DNA from: Haematococcus lacustris
Lineage: Eukaryota > Chlorophyta > Chlorophyceae > Chlamydomonadales > Haematococcaceae
Assembly (NCBI GenBank): GCA_030144725.1
Contig: JASKMD010000031.1
Span: forward strand, 12,060,068 to 12,124,067
DNA length: 64,000 bases
Direction of reading: 5' to 3'
Shown here: piece after piece, positions 22,701-34,500 of the stretch
Layout of the letters: every line of letters starts with the position of its first letter
Numbering within the stretch: position 1 is the stretch's first letter
Translations under genes and position numbers: made by a program
The notes under the pieces: generated by a model
Databases searched by the model: none
Seen by the model: only the letters and a program-made list of their open reading frames with translations
What the model was told of the DNA's origin: nothing

Positions 22701-24971
22701 TGGCCAGGGCTAGGGCTAGGAGAGCAGGGCCAAGGCCAGGGGTGGGTGCAGGGCCAGAGGCAGGGCTAAGGCCAGTGCCAGGGCTGGGAGAGCAGGGCTA
22801 AGGCCAGGGGCGGGTGCAGGGTCATGGGCAGGACCAGCCCTGTCTGCCCTGCCCCTGATGCACCCAGTCGCACCATTGACCCCTAGGTAGAGGGCCCTGT
22901 GCTGCACTGCTGCCACACACACTTTCTTGTTGTGGCACTCTTTAGGTGCATCCTGCATTGACTGCGGCCGCTCTCACCCTATTGACTGGGTCAAGGCACA
23001 GCTCCTGGCCGGCAACATCAGCCACTGCTCCTTATGTGGCAGGTGCGACGCGCCTGTTTCCCATAGCTGCGCCCCAGCCCACTGCCACTGCTAACCTTCC
23101 TGCCTGCCTGCCTCACCAGCCCACTCGATGGCACCAGCCTTGTGTGACCCTCTGGCTCGCCTGGTCACACTTCTATCTGCTGGTCACGCCCGCCGCCCTC
23201 ACAGCCTGGTCAAGCCGGACATCGTCTTCTTTGGAGAGGCCCTGCCCCAGCGCTTCCATCAGCTGCGCCGACAGGATTTGCAAAGGTGAGGTGGCATGAG
23301 GGCTGGGGGGGAGCCCAAGCCCACCCTCTAGGGAGTTGGCAGCCGTAGTTTTAGCTTTCACTACGGTGGTTGTGTGAGCCCCCTCTAGGGGTGCACTGCA
23401 GCTGATGGGGCAACAAAAACAAAACACCACAGCCGCCCAGAGCTGAGAGCCAGCCGGCAGTCAGCTGGTGGTGGGTAGCAGGTGGGCTGTGGCGCAGGCA
23501 CAGCACACCCGTGACCAGCAGTAGCGGTGGCTGTAGCAGCAGGAACTGCCCAGCCGCTGCCTCAATGCAGGCAGCGGCTGATGTGAGTCACTAGCTGCAG
23601 CCCCAACCCTGGCGTGAGCCCTTGGGGTTGGGCCCTGGGAGTTCCTTACGGTTAGCAGGGCTAGCTGGTGAGAGCAGCCTGGGTTATACGGTTGACTGCC
23701 TGCTCAGCCTGGTAGCCCAGCTGGCAGAGGGCGCTGCGGCTCAGGGGTAATGCAAAGACACGGAAGACTGCGTCCAGGGGAGGGACACCAATGGAGGGAC
23801 ACCAAAGAAGGTGGGGGGCTCTGGGGTACGGCCGCCTGCGGCTGCTGATGGGGAGGGGAGCTGATTGCCCGGCTAGGCCCTGGAGCCTTGTGCCCTGCAG
23901 CCCTTTGCAGCGCCCTAGCAGTGCCTCCCTCCAGGCCGTGATACAGGCGGGACGGAGTGGCTCAGTCATGGATGAGGCGCCAGGGAGTTTTGAGATGCAT
24001 GAGCGTCGATGGCAGCTTCAATGCAGACACAGCATGTGTGATGCCTTGCTTCCAGGTGTGACCTGCTGATCGTCATGGGCACAAGTCTGGTGGTCCAGCC
24101 CTTTGCCGGCCTCCTATGTGAGAGGGGTTAGGCGCCCCGTGGCCACCTCCACTGCTGCCACCACCAACATCATCACCATGTGCATCAGCCATGCAGGGTG
24201 TGTTTGCATCTTGGCCATGTGTTTTTCGTGGCTTTGCAGACCCTGGAGTTGACACGGGCCCAGCTGCAGCCAGAAGCATGCCGTGCTGCTGGTTGCTGCA
24301 GACGATGTCCCAACTGATGTGCCACGACTCTTGATGAACCGTGAGGTAGTGGGCTTAGCTGAGCAGGGGGACGACGAAGATGGGGAGGAGGTGGCAGCCT
24401 GGCACAGGGCTGCCCCAACCTTGCGCTCCTCTGGCTTCGACTTTAGGCCAGGGCGAAACTACCGGTGGGTGGAGCTGGTGCTGGTGGTGGGCAGCCAGTA
24501 GGCTCAGTGCCATAGTGTGCTCTGTACACAGAGGCTGCAGGGTGGCCTGCTCTCTCATGGGACGCATGTGGCCAGCCATGCCCTCGCACCATGACCATGC
24601 TTGCATGGGAGCTGCCATGGCGGACAGTCCTGGAGGCAACCTTGAAATCACAAGCCTGCCCAGCTGCTGCAGCAGCTACATGTGTCAAGCTATGCTTGGT
24701 AGCAGCACAGCAGTGGCAGGAGCCATGCTACATAAGCTTGTTGATGAAGGAGCCAACATTTGTTTCTGCATGTGATCCTGCATGTGGCGCCATTACGCTG
24801 CTGCCCTCCAGGGATGCCCTGTACCTTGGGGACTGCGACGGGGGGGTGAAGAAGCTTGCTCAACTGCTGGGCTGGCAAGACGAGCTTGAGCAGCTGGTCA
24901 AGGAGGGGCGGGCAGCTCGTGCCCCAGGGGCTGCACTTGCCACTGCGCAGTCAACAACAATAAATAAATAG
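19797..24971 (+). CDS. NAD-dependent protein deacetylase, class I sirtuin
   Basis: Eleven exons: 19797-19829, 20011-20377, 20651-20723, 21569-21652, 21980-22102, 22593-22669, 22946-23042, 23205-23285, 24056-24117, 24302-24464 and 24812-24971 (TAG); 1,320 nt, 439 residues, every junction in phase. The start MEDLLRSLR is followed by a polyQ/Ala-rich linker unique to this protein. The catalytic core is complete: [14 protein letters not shown] (NAD binding), TQNIDSLE, catalytic His in AAHGNF, zinc pairs CIDC and [23 protein letters not shown] and [10 protein letters not shown]. This is the SIRT1/2/3-type class I pattern, nearest SIRT2/3 by motif. It removes acyl groups from lysines using NAD+; its compartment cannot be read from the sequence. 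A TGTAA signal at 24979-24983 directly follows the stop. Confidence 0.93.
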
Positions 24972-25910
24972 GACATAATGTAAACTACACTGCCTTGCCC
25001 TATCCTGGATGGTAACACCTGACTTGGCAAACACCGCCCACACCACTTTGGCTGACTGCACAACTGCATATTCTCATGTGAACCTCCATTCCCCCCACTT
25101 TTCCTCGGTGTCATTGTCACTGCGGCAGTCATTGTCCCTGCGCAGTCTACAATTCATTCCTAGCTGGCTGGATATATTCATGGCGGAGGCTGCAATATGC
25201 GATTGTCCTCACTGTGATCTAGACTATAGCCCTCAGGGTCAGGCACTGGTTTAGGTGGTTGGCGCCCATGCACATGTGCCATCTGCATGTGCATGGGAAC
25301 ATTTATATTGCTTTGTTTATGGTGCTATAACTCACACTGGTGCTATAACTCCACACAGCACCTAATCACTATTTTGAGTAGTCCCGCTATTGGTCCCTGG
25401 TGTTCCCTAGTGGCCCGACTCAAGTGGAGGCCCTAGTGAGGGACGAGGGGGCTGCGCAGTGAATAGGAACAATGAGGACCGTTCAATAGGTGCATGAGGA
25501 TATTAAAAGGAGGACCGTTTGGATGGTGCAGAGGATGCTGGACTTTCATATTTTAGGCCAAACAGAGCTAGTCCCACTACACAGAGTCAGTCACAGTCTT
25601 GTATTTCAGGCATTGTGATGCATTCCGCGGCGAGATCAACAGCATCCGGCTGCCCTCAGATCCCTCAGATCGTGAGTCTGCCCTCAGATCGTGAGTCCCC
25701 AGATGCCCGCAGATGCCCGCACATCGCGAGTCCAAGACCCTGAAGGGCACTGGGTGAGAACCTACCCCACCCTGCGCTGCAGTGCACCCCACCCTGTCTA
25801 GTATTGACCCTGCATTGCCTCTGCCCCTGCTGCAATGCTGTGTGATGCCATGAACAACACGCCTCTGGTACAGTCCTTCTCACATGCACCGTGGTGCATA
25901 GTGCAGATGG
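24972..25910. other. Gap between the sirtuin and the hAT-like element
   Basis: Contains the sirtuin polyadenylation signal, dispersed 3' module copy 2 (25217-25454) and a short repeat around 25675-25730 (CCTCAGATCGTGAGTC). No gene seen. Confidence 0.5.
25217..25454 (+). repeat. Dispersed 3' module, copy 2 (no ORF remnant)
   Basis: Shares TCTAGACTATAGCCCTCAGG, the GCGCCCATGCACATGTG palindrome region, CTCCACACAGCACCT, CCCGCTATTGGTCCCTGG and CTCAAGTGGAGGCCCTAGTG. It has a small internal duplication (GGTGCTATAACTC, twice). Confidence 0.85.
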
Positions 25911-25918
25911 ACATGAGT

Positions 25919-26710
25919 AAGGTTCGTAAAATAGACTATAAATAGACTAGATATAGTACTAGTCGAAATAGTACTATTTTTGACTAGAATAGAGATAGTC
26001 TAGTTGCTCCATGCAAAAAAATCTTGTCCTAGGCGACTGCAGAGCTATTAGCAGTTTCAACGGGAAGACTTGTTGTCATCATTGTTGCAGTTGATATGCA
26101 CATTTATATAGAGTCAAAATCGAGTATGTAGAGTCAAAGTCGAGTGTTGAGTCGCCGTACCATTCCAGCACTTCGCGATTCGCTGGAAAGGCAGCTCTAC
26201 GGCTGCGGCTGCTGCTGCTGGTCCATCTGGTGTCGTGTCCGCACGCTGTCGCTTTGGCTTGCACTTGTGTTCATGTTGCTTCACTTGTTGGTAGACATGT
26301 TCACGCAGCTATAGGACTGGTCACAATCGCCGCAAACGGCTTTGCAAATGCGTTGTCCTTAAAACTCATAGACCTGAAATGAGAAGCGCTTGCTCTCGAA
26401 GCTTTGTCTGCAATTGTAATGCTCCCAGCTTCCTCTTAGGCTGCGTGCCGCCCGATGGGCCAGCAGCTGCAGCCATCGGAGTTCGTCGATAAGGAAGTGG
26501 GCAATTTTTTGGCCGGCAGATCAACAGAATAGCAACTGATACTGACTGCTCTTAAGACTAGCACGACGTGTCTGGTGAGCTAATGTACGCCCCGTTGCGA
26601 CTGAAACGAGCTGATTTGGTGACGAAATAGTCGACTAGTCTACACTATTTACTATCTCTAGTCTATACTATTTACTACATGGACATAGAGATGTCTATTT
26701 GGGAACCTTA
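25919..26710 (-). mobile_element. hAT-like non-autonomous transposon
   Basis: The 792-bp A/T-rich element is flanked by a perfect 8-bp target duplication GACATGAG (25911-25918 and 26711-26718), the hAT signature. The ends are inverted (TAAGGTTC at both, then looser similarity around AAATAGAC). Subterminal regions are packed with TAGTCTA/ACTATT palindromes. Read on the minus strand, 26170-26350 looks like a broken BED-type zinc finger (CGDCDQSYSCVNMSTNK, then VKQHEHKCKPKRQR in another frame), the usual N-terminal domain of hAT transposases. No catalytic domain remains. Confidence 0.8.
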
Positions 26711-26719
26711 GACATGAGG

Positions 26720-26834
26720 AAAGTGCCGATTAGAGTGAACATGAGGAAAGTGGCGATTAAAGTTCCGAGTGCAGCATGATTACAACTTGCCTCTGTGTCG
26801 CCGGACACAACACCAACAAAACTATAAACACAGG
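26720..26834 (+). promoter_or_regulatory. Short upstream region of the DUF3253 gene
   Basis: Only about 120 bp separate the hAT target duplication from the ATG. It contains a tandem ACATGAGGAAAGTG.CGATTA repeat, the first copy beginning inside the target duplication. The element therefore sits in the promoter or 5' UTR. Confidence 0.35.
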
Positions 26835-29386
26835 ATGCCTGCTAGTAGAAAGCGCTGCCGAGAAGGCGACGACGCATCTGTTGCGCATCTGTTCCGGCCA
26901 GGATCTGTCGCATCCCCCATAGACCAGACCGATATCTGCGCCAGTATTTTGCGGCTCCTGCAATCTCGCAAGCCCTGCAGCACTTGCTGACCCAGCGAGG
27001 CAAGTCCCCAGCAGCACCATCAGCATCTCCAGCAGCAGCAGCAGCAGCAGGCGTCATGTACACAGGATGAGCAGGTGCACGGCTGTGCTGCTGAGTGTGA
27101 GAGAGAGGTGGAAGGTTGAGTGTGGGCGGGTGGGGCGGGGGCATGTGGGTGGTAAGGTGGAAGGTCGGTAGGAGGAGGTAGGGTGGTGTAGCTATGCTAT
27201 GCTGCTATGCCACTGGTGCCGCTGTGCGGAGTCTGCGCAGGTCGCGCGTCAGCTTTCGCCTGACGCCTGGCGTCCCTTGATGGAGCCCGTGCGGCAGGCA
27301 GCCTACCAGCTGGTGGCGCAGGGCAAGCTGCAGGTCACCCAGAAGGGCCAGGTGGGCTGGGCCGAGCCAGATCAGTTGGGCTGGGCCAGCTGGGCTGGGC
27401 TGGGCCAGGCACCAGTGTTGTTTTTTGCGCTATGTAAGGTGTTCGCTATGACATGCAATACAAACAATGACCAATAGAAGTGACCAATTGCTTGATATTT
27501 CACCTGCCGTACTCTCCCTTTTGATTCCCTATCCCGAATCGTTTTTTGTCCTTCGGGAAACCGGGAATGATTAAACAATGTATTTTCCTGGTCTTTCCAG
27601 TTTGTGGTCCGGGGCATCAGTGCTGCCGACGCAGCTGATAATCTGCACCGCGAGCTCCCTATGCACGATGAAGAACGCTTCCAAATGTCTCTTGATCGTC
27701 AAGCGGCAATGATTGAGAAGCGACTACCTGGGACCACAAACTTTGGGCCTTCTCCACGCCTCAATCTTGCCGCATTGCCCAGCACACGTCTTGCTCTCGC
27801 ACGCACCGGCAAGGCGTATGAGAACTGGTGGCAACCTGCTAGGATTCAGCCCACCCTGGGCCGGGCCAGGGGGAGGCGGGCCAGGCTGGGGTGGCAACCA
27901 GGGTGGCTGCTATGCCCCGGGCAAGGTCGAGGGAGGTGGGCTGGGGTCACAGGACAGGCAAGGGTGGCAACCAGGCTGGCAACCATGTCAAGGGGGGAGG
28001 CGGCTGGTCATACACGGGCAGCCGGCCAAGGTGGGGTGCTTGCTTAGGCCAAGGCAGCAGAATGGCTGGCTGCAAGTCTGAATGCTCCAAGGCAGATGAT
28101 GAGATATGCCGGTACTGCCAGCAGCGGCAGGAGGACCACGACTATATTAGCGAGGTTCAGTGCCCCATGTGACGTGGTCCCACGACAATTGACAATGTCA
28201 GTCATATGATTTTGATGCAAGATTACTGGGGTGGGAGGCTTGGTTATCTCTATGCACGAAGACGTTCTCAAAACTAATTTTCGACGTACTTTTCGACGTA
28301 CATAAAAAATATGGCTTGGGAGTAATATTATAATTATAGTTTTCGAGGCCTCGGGAATCAAAAAGGACAGTACGGTAAGCGATATCTATAAAACAAAGTT
28401 CTAGCTTTAAACTCAAGGGTATGAACCTATGCCATGTCACTTTGAGCTATAAATCATGTATCAGGGCAAAACAAAATAACCATCGGCAGGCGCATGCTCA
28501 CCTGTATGGTGCCCATCACACTCGTGTCCTGCCTACACTTACCAGCACCGGACAGTGGCAATCAGTAATGTGACGATGGTTTGCCATCGCTTCCAAGTAC
28601 AGGCATGTGTCATGCAGCGGTCAACAACAGTGTGCTACTGCTGTGCCACTGCTGGCTGCTGAGGGAGGCCATTGCTACACCCTCTGCGTTTGTACATGTG
28701 TAACGAACCAATCATGCAGGATATGATGTGCAGCCTGCCATTAATATAGAGTGTGTTGAGATGTCGCCACTGACTAGTGTCTGGCTCCCCCTGCCGTGTG
28801 TCAGGTCAGGGGTGACAAAGGATGTGCCCACTGCCCCACTCAGCCTAAGGGCAGTTGCAGGCATGTGCACGGCTGGCTGGTAGGCAGGTAACACCCCCTC
28901 TCTCCCCAAACTGCACCATTTGCCCACACTTGCCCACACTTGATGCTGCAAGGGGAACTCTACCTGTGGAGCACTAGGGCAAGCACCACTAGGGCCAGTG
29001 TGCCACTCCTCAAGTCTGAGCCAGCTGGGTTGGTGAGGAAGGGGCAGCAGGCATGGACAGTAGAGGAGTGATGCTGCCTCGTCATCACACCACGCTAGCC
29101 CACGCTTGGGCTGCTGGCTGACCGCGGGGCAGGCCAAGGCAGTGGCTGAGCCTGAAGGCAGGTGTGGCAGCCTGAGTGTGGGAGTGATGGAAGCCGGTGG
29201 CTGAGACTGAGGGAAGGGCATCCAGGCTGCACTTGCTGCCAAGCCCCAGGCTGCAGTGCTGTGGGTGTGTGAGATGGTGCTGCAGCAATCCTGCCAGGCG
29301 GCTGTGATGTTCATGTGCAGGTGGTGGATCCCTTGGGGACGCAGGTGAGGGGCCCCATACGGCTGAGGCTGGCCCCGACAACCTGA
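26835..29386 (+). CDS. DUF3253 protein with in-frame TGA at the conserved Cys
   Basis: Exons 26835-26999, 27241-27351 and 29321-29386 (TGA), phase 0 throughout; 113 residues if the internal TGA (26988-26990, codon 52) is read through. The first intron uses a GC donor (GAG|GCAAGT). The product matches DUF3253 along its length: ILRLLQSRKPCSTC, [TGA], PSEVARQLSPDAWRPLMEPV, QGKLQVTQKGQ, then VVDPLGTQVRGPIRLRL. The family normally has CPSEVAR/CPSDxAR, so without any gap the TGA replaces the conserved Cys. A Cys/TGA exchange is the classical mark of a selenoprotein, and green algae do use selenocysteine. Alternatives are a nonsense mutation or a base error. No splice form avoids the TGA: no GT lies between it and the preceding exon body. 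The biochemical function of DUF3253 is unknown. Confidence 0.7.
27352..29320 (+). other. Second intron of the DUF3253 gene, with ORF remnants
   Basis: The stretch 27601-28047 follows a good acceptor (CTTTCCAG) and reads FVVRGISAADAADNLHRELP and onward; 27850-28170 is Gly/Trp-rich in shifting frames (GGGGPGWGGNQGG, GNHVKGGGGWSYTGS). They look like an alternative terminal exon or an inserted, frameshifted gene piece. An A/T-rich patch covers 28260-28460. The genuine family C-terminus is at 29321, so this is treated as intron. Confidence 0.5.
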
Positions 29387-30100
29387 CGCTCGACTTACCC
29401 CGTGCAAGGCAGCCCCAGCACACGCTGTGTGGTATGAAGGATGGGGCAGACATGGGCTGGGCGACTAGCCAGCTCCTGCCCTGCCCTGACCCCTCATGCA
29501 GTGCAAGTGCTGACAGAGGGTGGCAGCAGCAGCGGATGGCGCCCTTGTGCGTGCAGCTTCCCTGTCTCACCCGGGAACACCTGGGAACGACTCTTCTAAG
29601 CACCGTTTGTCTGGCTGCTCCACATCGGCTACAGGACCTTGCATGCATCGGTAGGAGTCGGTGGCTGGGGTGCAGTCCGTGCTGTGGGCTGGGCCTTGGT
29701 TGCTGCTATTGCCACCCGGCTGCCAAGGGTGTGGAGAGCGTGCTGCTCGGATTCAGCTAACATGAAGACCGCCGCGATGCCCCGTGGCAGAAGCCAGGAG
29801 TGACAAGCTACCATTGCCCCTCCCCTGCTGCTGCTTGTTAACATGAAAATAGTGATGACACCCTGATCACAATGACTGACATGCACATTCTTCACATATC
29901 GGATTTCCTGGCGGCATTGGCGGGCCTGACCGGGATAGACACACAATACACGCAATGTGGACAATGCGGTGGGCCCCTTCGTGACAGGTGTAAGGACTTC
30001 ATCCGGTATCGGGCCCATGACCTTCATGATACAGTGTGTAGTCCCTGCGATGTCTGACCTTGTCCAACTTTAGCTAACCCCCCACCAGGGATATTGGGCA
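29387..30100. other. Intergenic stretch between convergent genes
   Basis: 3' ends of the DUF3253 gene (plus) and the hydrolase (minus). A TGTAA at 29989-29993 could serve the former. No coding sequence seen, and no convincing SECIS element by eye. Confidence 0.4.
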
Positions 30101-31510
30101 TTAATGCCTAGACATATCTTCTCCCCTCGTAGGTTCTAACACACGACGACGCACAAAGTCTGTCACCAGCGCCGTGAACAGGCGCGGCCACTCTTCCTGC
30201 GGCATGTGCCCGCATCGCTCCAGTAGGGCAAGCTCGCAGCCGGGCAGCAGGCCGGCCAGGCGTACGCTGTTCCACGCCGGAACAAGGCGATCGGCCTTGC
30301 CATGGAGGATCAGACACGGTAGTTTGCGCTCGGCGCACAGCTCCGACAACCTGCATGGGCGATGGCGCCGCAGCCCGCTGCAATTCAATGACACGCCGAC
30401 GGCATCTGCTATGTATCTGCTGCTCGTCTACAGGCTACCTGCGCGAGCCCTTTCGTCGAACCGGCTTTGCCAGCATATCCAACCTCTTGGCCTGACACCT
30501 GGGCCTCTCACTGGCCTCCCCTCCCCTGGCTTGGCCTCCCTGCCCGCCTTCCCAGATCCATCGGTCAAGTGTAGGTCTCACCTCAATGCAAGATCCATGT
30601 CTTGTGGATCTTGCACCACCTCCCGCCCTGCCACCACTGCTGCCAGCTGCTGCTTTAAGGGCCCCAGACTGGCCACATGAGCCAGGCGTGCCACCAAGAA
30701 GTTGAACATGCCAGCCTCCCAGCCCCGCACCAGTTGGGGTAGACGGTAGGCGTCCACCACCTGCAGCCCCAGGGCAGGGTGGGGGCTATTGCAGGTGTGT
30801 CAGCAGGGCAGGAGATGCAGGTGGATCAGCAGGGCAGGGGATGCAAGCGGATCACCAAGGCTGGGGAGGTGGCTGCAGCCTGAGGTGGGCTGGGCCACAC
30901 ACAGCCTCTGCTGCGCCCGCTGCAATGAGATCAATGAAATCAGCAGGGCAGGGGGAGGTGGCTGCAGCTTGAGATAGGCCTGGCTGAGGCCCAGAGAAGT
31001 GTGACCCACATGCGGGTAAGCTGCTTGCTGCGCACTAGGGAACATGACAGCTACTCCTACCCATGGCGACCCAGGCCAGCAGGAGCAGCCACGATACAAC
31101 TTCTCACAGAGACAGGCCAAACCATACCCATGCTGGGGAGGTGCTAGCATTGTAAGTCATGAGGTGATGGTGGTGTTGGTGGTGGTTATGGTGGTGTGAT
31201 GGTGATGGTGATGGTGGCAGTGCACACCCCTGACCTGGTCTGTGACCTTGGCGGGGTCATGGTAAGCCTGCTGGAGGCCCTTGACCCAGAAGGTGCGTGA
31301 GCGCACAGCCAGGCGCAGCAGCAGCACGATGAGGGGGCGCAGCAGGTGCAGCACGCCCAGCACCGCCACCAACAACCCAGTCTGGGTCACCACCCGAGCC
31401 AGTCTCAGCACCCGGAGGGCCAAGCCGGCTGGTGGGGCAGGGTTGGGCAGGGCTGTGGAGGAGGCCACAGCCCCGCCTGGCCACCCCCCACTAGTGCTGG
31501 TGCCAGGGGG

Positions 31511-31566
<56 letters not shown>

Positions 31567-34500
31567 ATGGGTCAGGTCTGGCGCTGCTGCTTCCACCACT
31601 ACTATCGCTGCTGGTACTGGCGCTGGTGGGTTTGGAGAGGTGGGGTCGATGTTGAGAGCCGGCGGGGCGGGCCTCCAGGGAGGTGTGGGTACGGAAGCGA
31701 GTCAGGCCTGCCTCCTGAGCCTCCCCTGCACCTCACACAGGGCACAGACACAGCGCCAGGCAGCAATGAGGCGCGGCTAGATGCCAGTAGGTGTAGGGCC
31801 TGCCTGGCGGTCCCAATCACTCGCCCATCATGCGCCAGCACCATATCATGCGACAGCAGCAATATGACTCAGTTGGGATGTTTCCAGAGGTCCTCTAACC
31901 CTGGCACTTTATTCTTTCTAGATCTTTCTGGGTGAGGGTCAGCAGTGTCGTTGACTGTGCCATCATGCGCCAGCACCAACATGCGACAGCAGCTACCGCG
32001 GCAGCCTACCAGGCACACTCTGCACTGACGAGTCACCCACAATGCCCCAGTGGCGACACAGGGACCGATAGATGACACCGGATGACCGGGCATGAGTGTG
32101 AAGGACTTGAGTTCAGGTGCCTCAGTGGCAACTTGGGATGGATAGGTGACTAGAGAGGACATGACACAATAGAGAAGCTCGTCAGCCTCAGCCGCATCAG
32201 CTCACAGCTGCAGGGGCAATGCCTCTTCAGTGGGTATGTTTCCAGAGTTTGGCTAGCTCTGGTGCACTATTCTTTCCAACTCTTGTCAGGTCAGGATCAG
32301 CAGCGCCCTGTGCCACAGGCTAGGCAAAGGTTTGCAAACAAGTGCAGGCAAAACCCACCATCGGCCATGTGGCACCCATGACACTGACCTGCCTCAAGGC
32401 CAGCGAAGGGTGAACCCTCCACCTCCACCGCCATCACCTCTAGGCCAGGCGGGGCACCACCGCCCTTACCCATGACTAAGATAGCCGGGGCCACCAGCAC
32501 CACTGCATCAACCTGACTCCGGCTGCCCTCCGTCTCCTCCCGGGCTCCCTGCCCACCCCCCCTTCCAGCCCCTGCTCCAGACCCCCTGCTGCTGCCAGCC
32601 TTTGCAGCCGCCAGGGCCTGAAGTGCTGCGCAGATGCCGCCCAGGCTGTGGCCTACCAGCACCCTGAACACTGGCACCCCCCTGGCACTGCTCAGCTGCT
32701 CTGCCACCACCCCCGCTGCCTGCTGGGCAGCAGCAGCCACCTCCGCCTCCCCTTCCCCCTCCCCTGACCCGCCAACCTGCTGGCCCATGGCCACCCGGCC
32801 ACCCAATGTGCTGCCCAGTGTAGCAGCAGGGCCTGACGCGGCTGACAGCGCTGCCTGCACCACCTCCCCGGCCGTACGCGTCACGGACTCCACCGCCTCA
32901 GCTGCAGCCGCTGGGTCGCGCAGAGCAGGGTCTGTAGCAGCTTGGTGTCGGTCAGCTGAAACCACCCCACCCTCCGCCCCGCCTGTGCTGCTGCTGCTGC
33001 TACTGCTGCTGCTGCGGCTGCTGCCGCTGCGGCTGCTGTACAGGCTGGGGTCTGTGAGGCTGCTGGCAGGGCTGCTGGACAGCCAGTCGTCAGCAGCAGC
33101 CTGGTGCGTGGTGCGTGTCACAGTCCAAGGCTGCCCAGCCTGGCCGCCATCCAGCGCTTGCTCCTCCCACTGGGGCCCCTGGCCCTGGCCCTGGCCCTGG
33201 CCCTGGCCCTTTCCTAGAGCCGAGTCCGCATCCTCTTCTTTCCGCCCTGCTGCCCCTGCTGCCCCAGTAGCTTTCATGACTTCGTGGACGCCAGACTGCA
33301 GCTTGTCATCGCCCTGAGACTGCCCAGCTGTGGAGGAGCTCGCAGCTGGGCGGGTGGCCAGAACTGCAGCGAGCTCAGCCTCCATGACCAGCGCCCCCAG
33401 CGAGCCGTTGAAGTCCAGGTAGTAGCTGCTCACATCAGCTGGCCTGCAGCACCAGAGCAGGGACGCCAGACAAACAAGGTGGTAACCACACCTCTGCTCT
33501 CACTCACCACACCCCGACACCACCGATGCACCAGGCCAGTGATGAGTGTGACCTCCCATGGGGTGGGGCGGGGTGGGGCGGGGCGGGGCGCACCTCTGGG
33601 TCAAACCAAACCCTGGGGCATCATGAGCAGAGACGATGCCCCCCAACGAAGCAGCCAGCAGCGGCTGCACCTGCAAGATTGACCATTCAAGCGGGTCGGG
33701 ATCCAGCACCATCTCTATGCTAGGCAGATCTGCCCTGCCCAGATCACTTGGTTGTAGATCATAGGCTGCAGAGTAGGGTGACGATGGGGAAGCCTGGTGC
33801 GGTGGGGTGGGGTGGGCAAATGCTTTGGGTGACCCCTGGTGTGTAACACCAGCGTGTGCTACAAGTGTAACACTGTGCTTCTACTGGCCGTTCCTGACAT
33901 CAGCAGGAGCACAGCCTGTGTGCAATCATTGCTGTCCCAGACATGTCCCTGTCAGCTTGCCTTCACTCACTGCCGCCCAGGAGAACAGGTTTGCCCCAAA
34001 GCCGTGGTAGCAATGCATGGCCACCAGCACCTCAGTCGGGGTGCCAGGCTGTGGTTGGGAGGGAAGGGGGCTGGGCTGAGGCAGAGGGTGATGGGGATGC
34101 GTGGCCTGCCCCAACTGATCGCCAGCGTCCAAGGAGCTGGGTAGAGGAGTTACATTGTGGCCTGCACTGCCAGCTGCAGCTGGCTGGCTGAGTGGCTGTT
34201 GCTGCGTGCTCAAAGGGCTGGTAGTCTGACCAGCTGGCTGGGCTCCACTGCTGGTTCCTTCCTCCTGGGGCAGTTTCAGCCCAGAGCTCAGCAGCAGGGC
34301 TGTGGGGCCCAGGGCAGCCTTGGCGTGCACTTGCAGGCCAGCAATGGGCGTGAAGCGCGAGGCTGCACCGCCCACTTCAGACACGGAGCGAGCTTGAGCC
34401 TACACCAGCAGCACATGACCCAGTACATCATCGTTATCATCGTCATCATCACTATCATCATCACCATCATCGTCACATGGCAGCTCCCTGCCTACATTGC

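Noticed and set aside
27601..28047. Last exon of the DUF3253 gene at 27601
   Set aside because: In phase, but the conserved family C-terminus (VVDP, then RGPIRLRL) is at 29321 with an equally good acceptor, so 27601 is at most an alternative end.
29431..29505. Possible SECIS element (ATGA near 29431, GC-rich stem, TGAC near 29486)
   Set aside because: A GGGGCAG/CTGCCCT and GCTGG/CCAGC stem can form, but ATGA and TGAC are not adjacent to the helix and the apical loop lacks AA; not good enough to call.
28712..29648. Minus-strand ORFs of 231 and 187 codons
   Set aside because: Overlap the DUF3253 third exon antisense; Pro/His/Ser-rich composition without domain or splice support.
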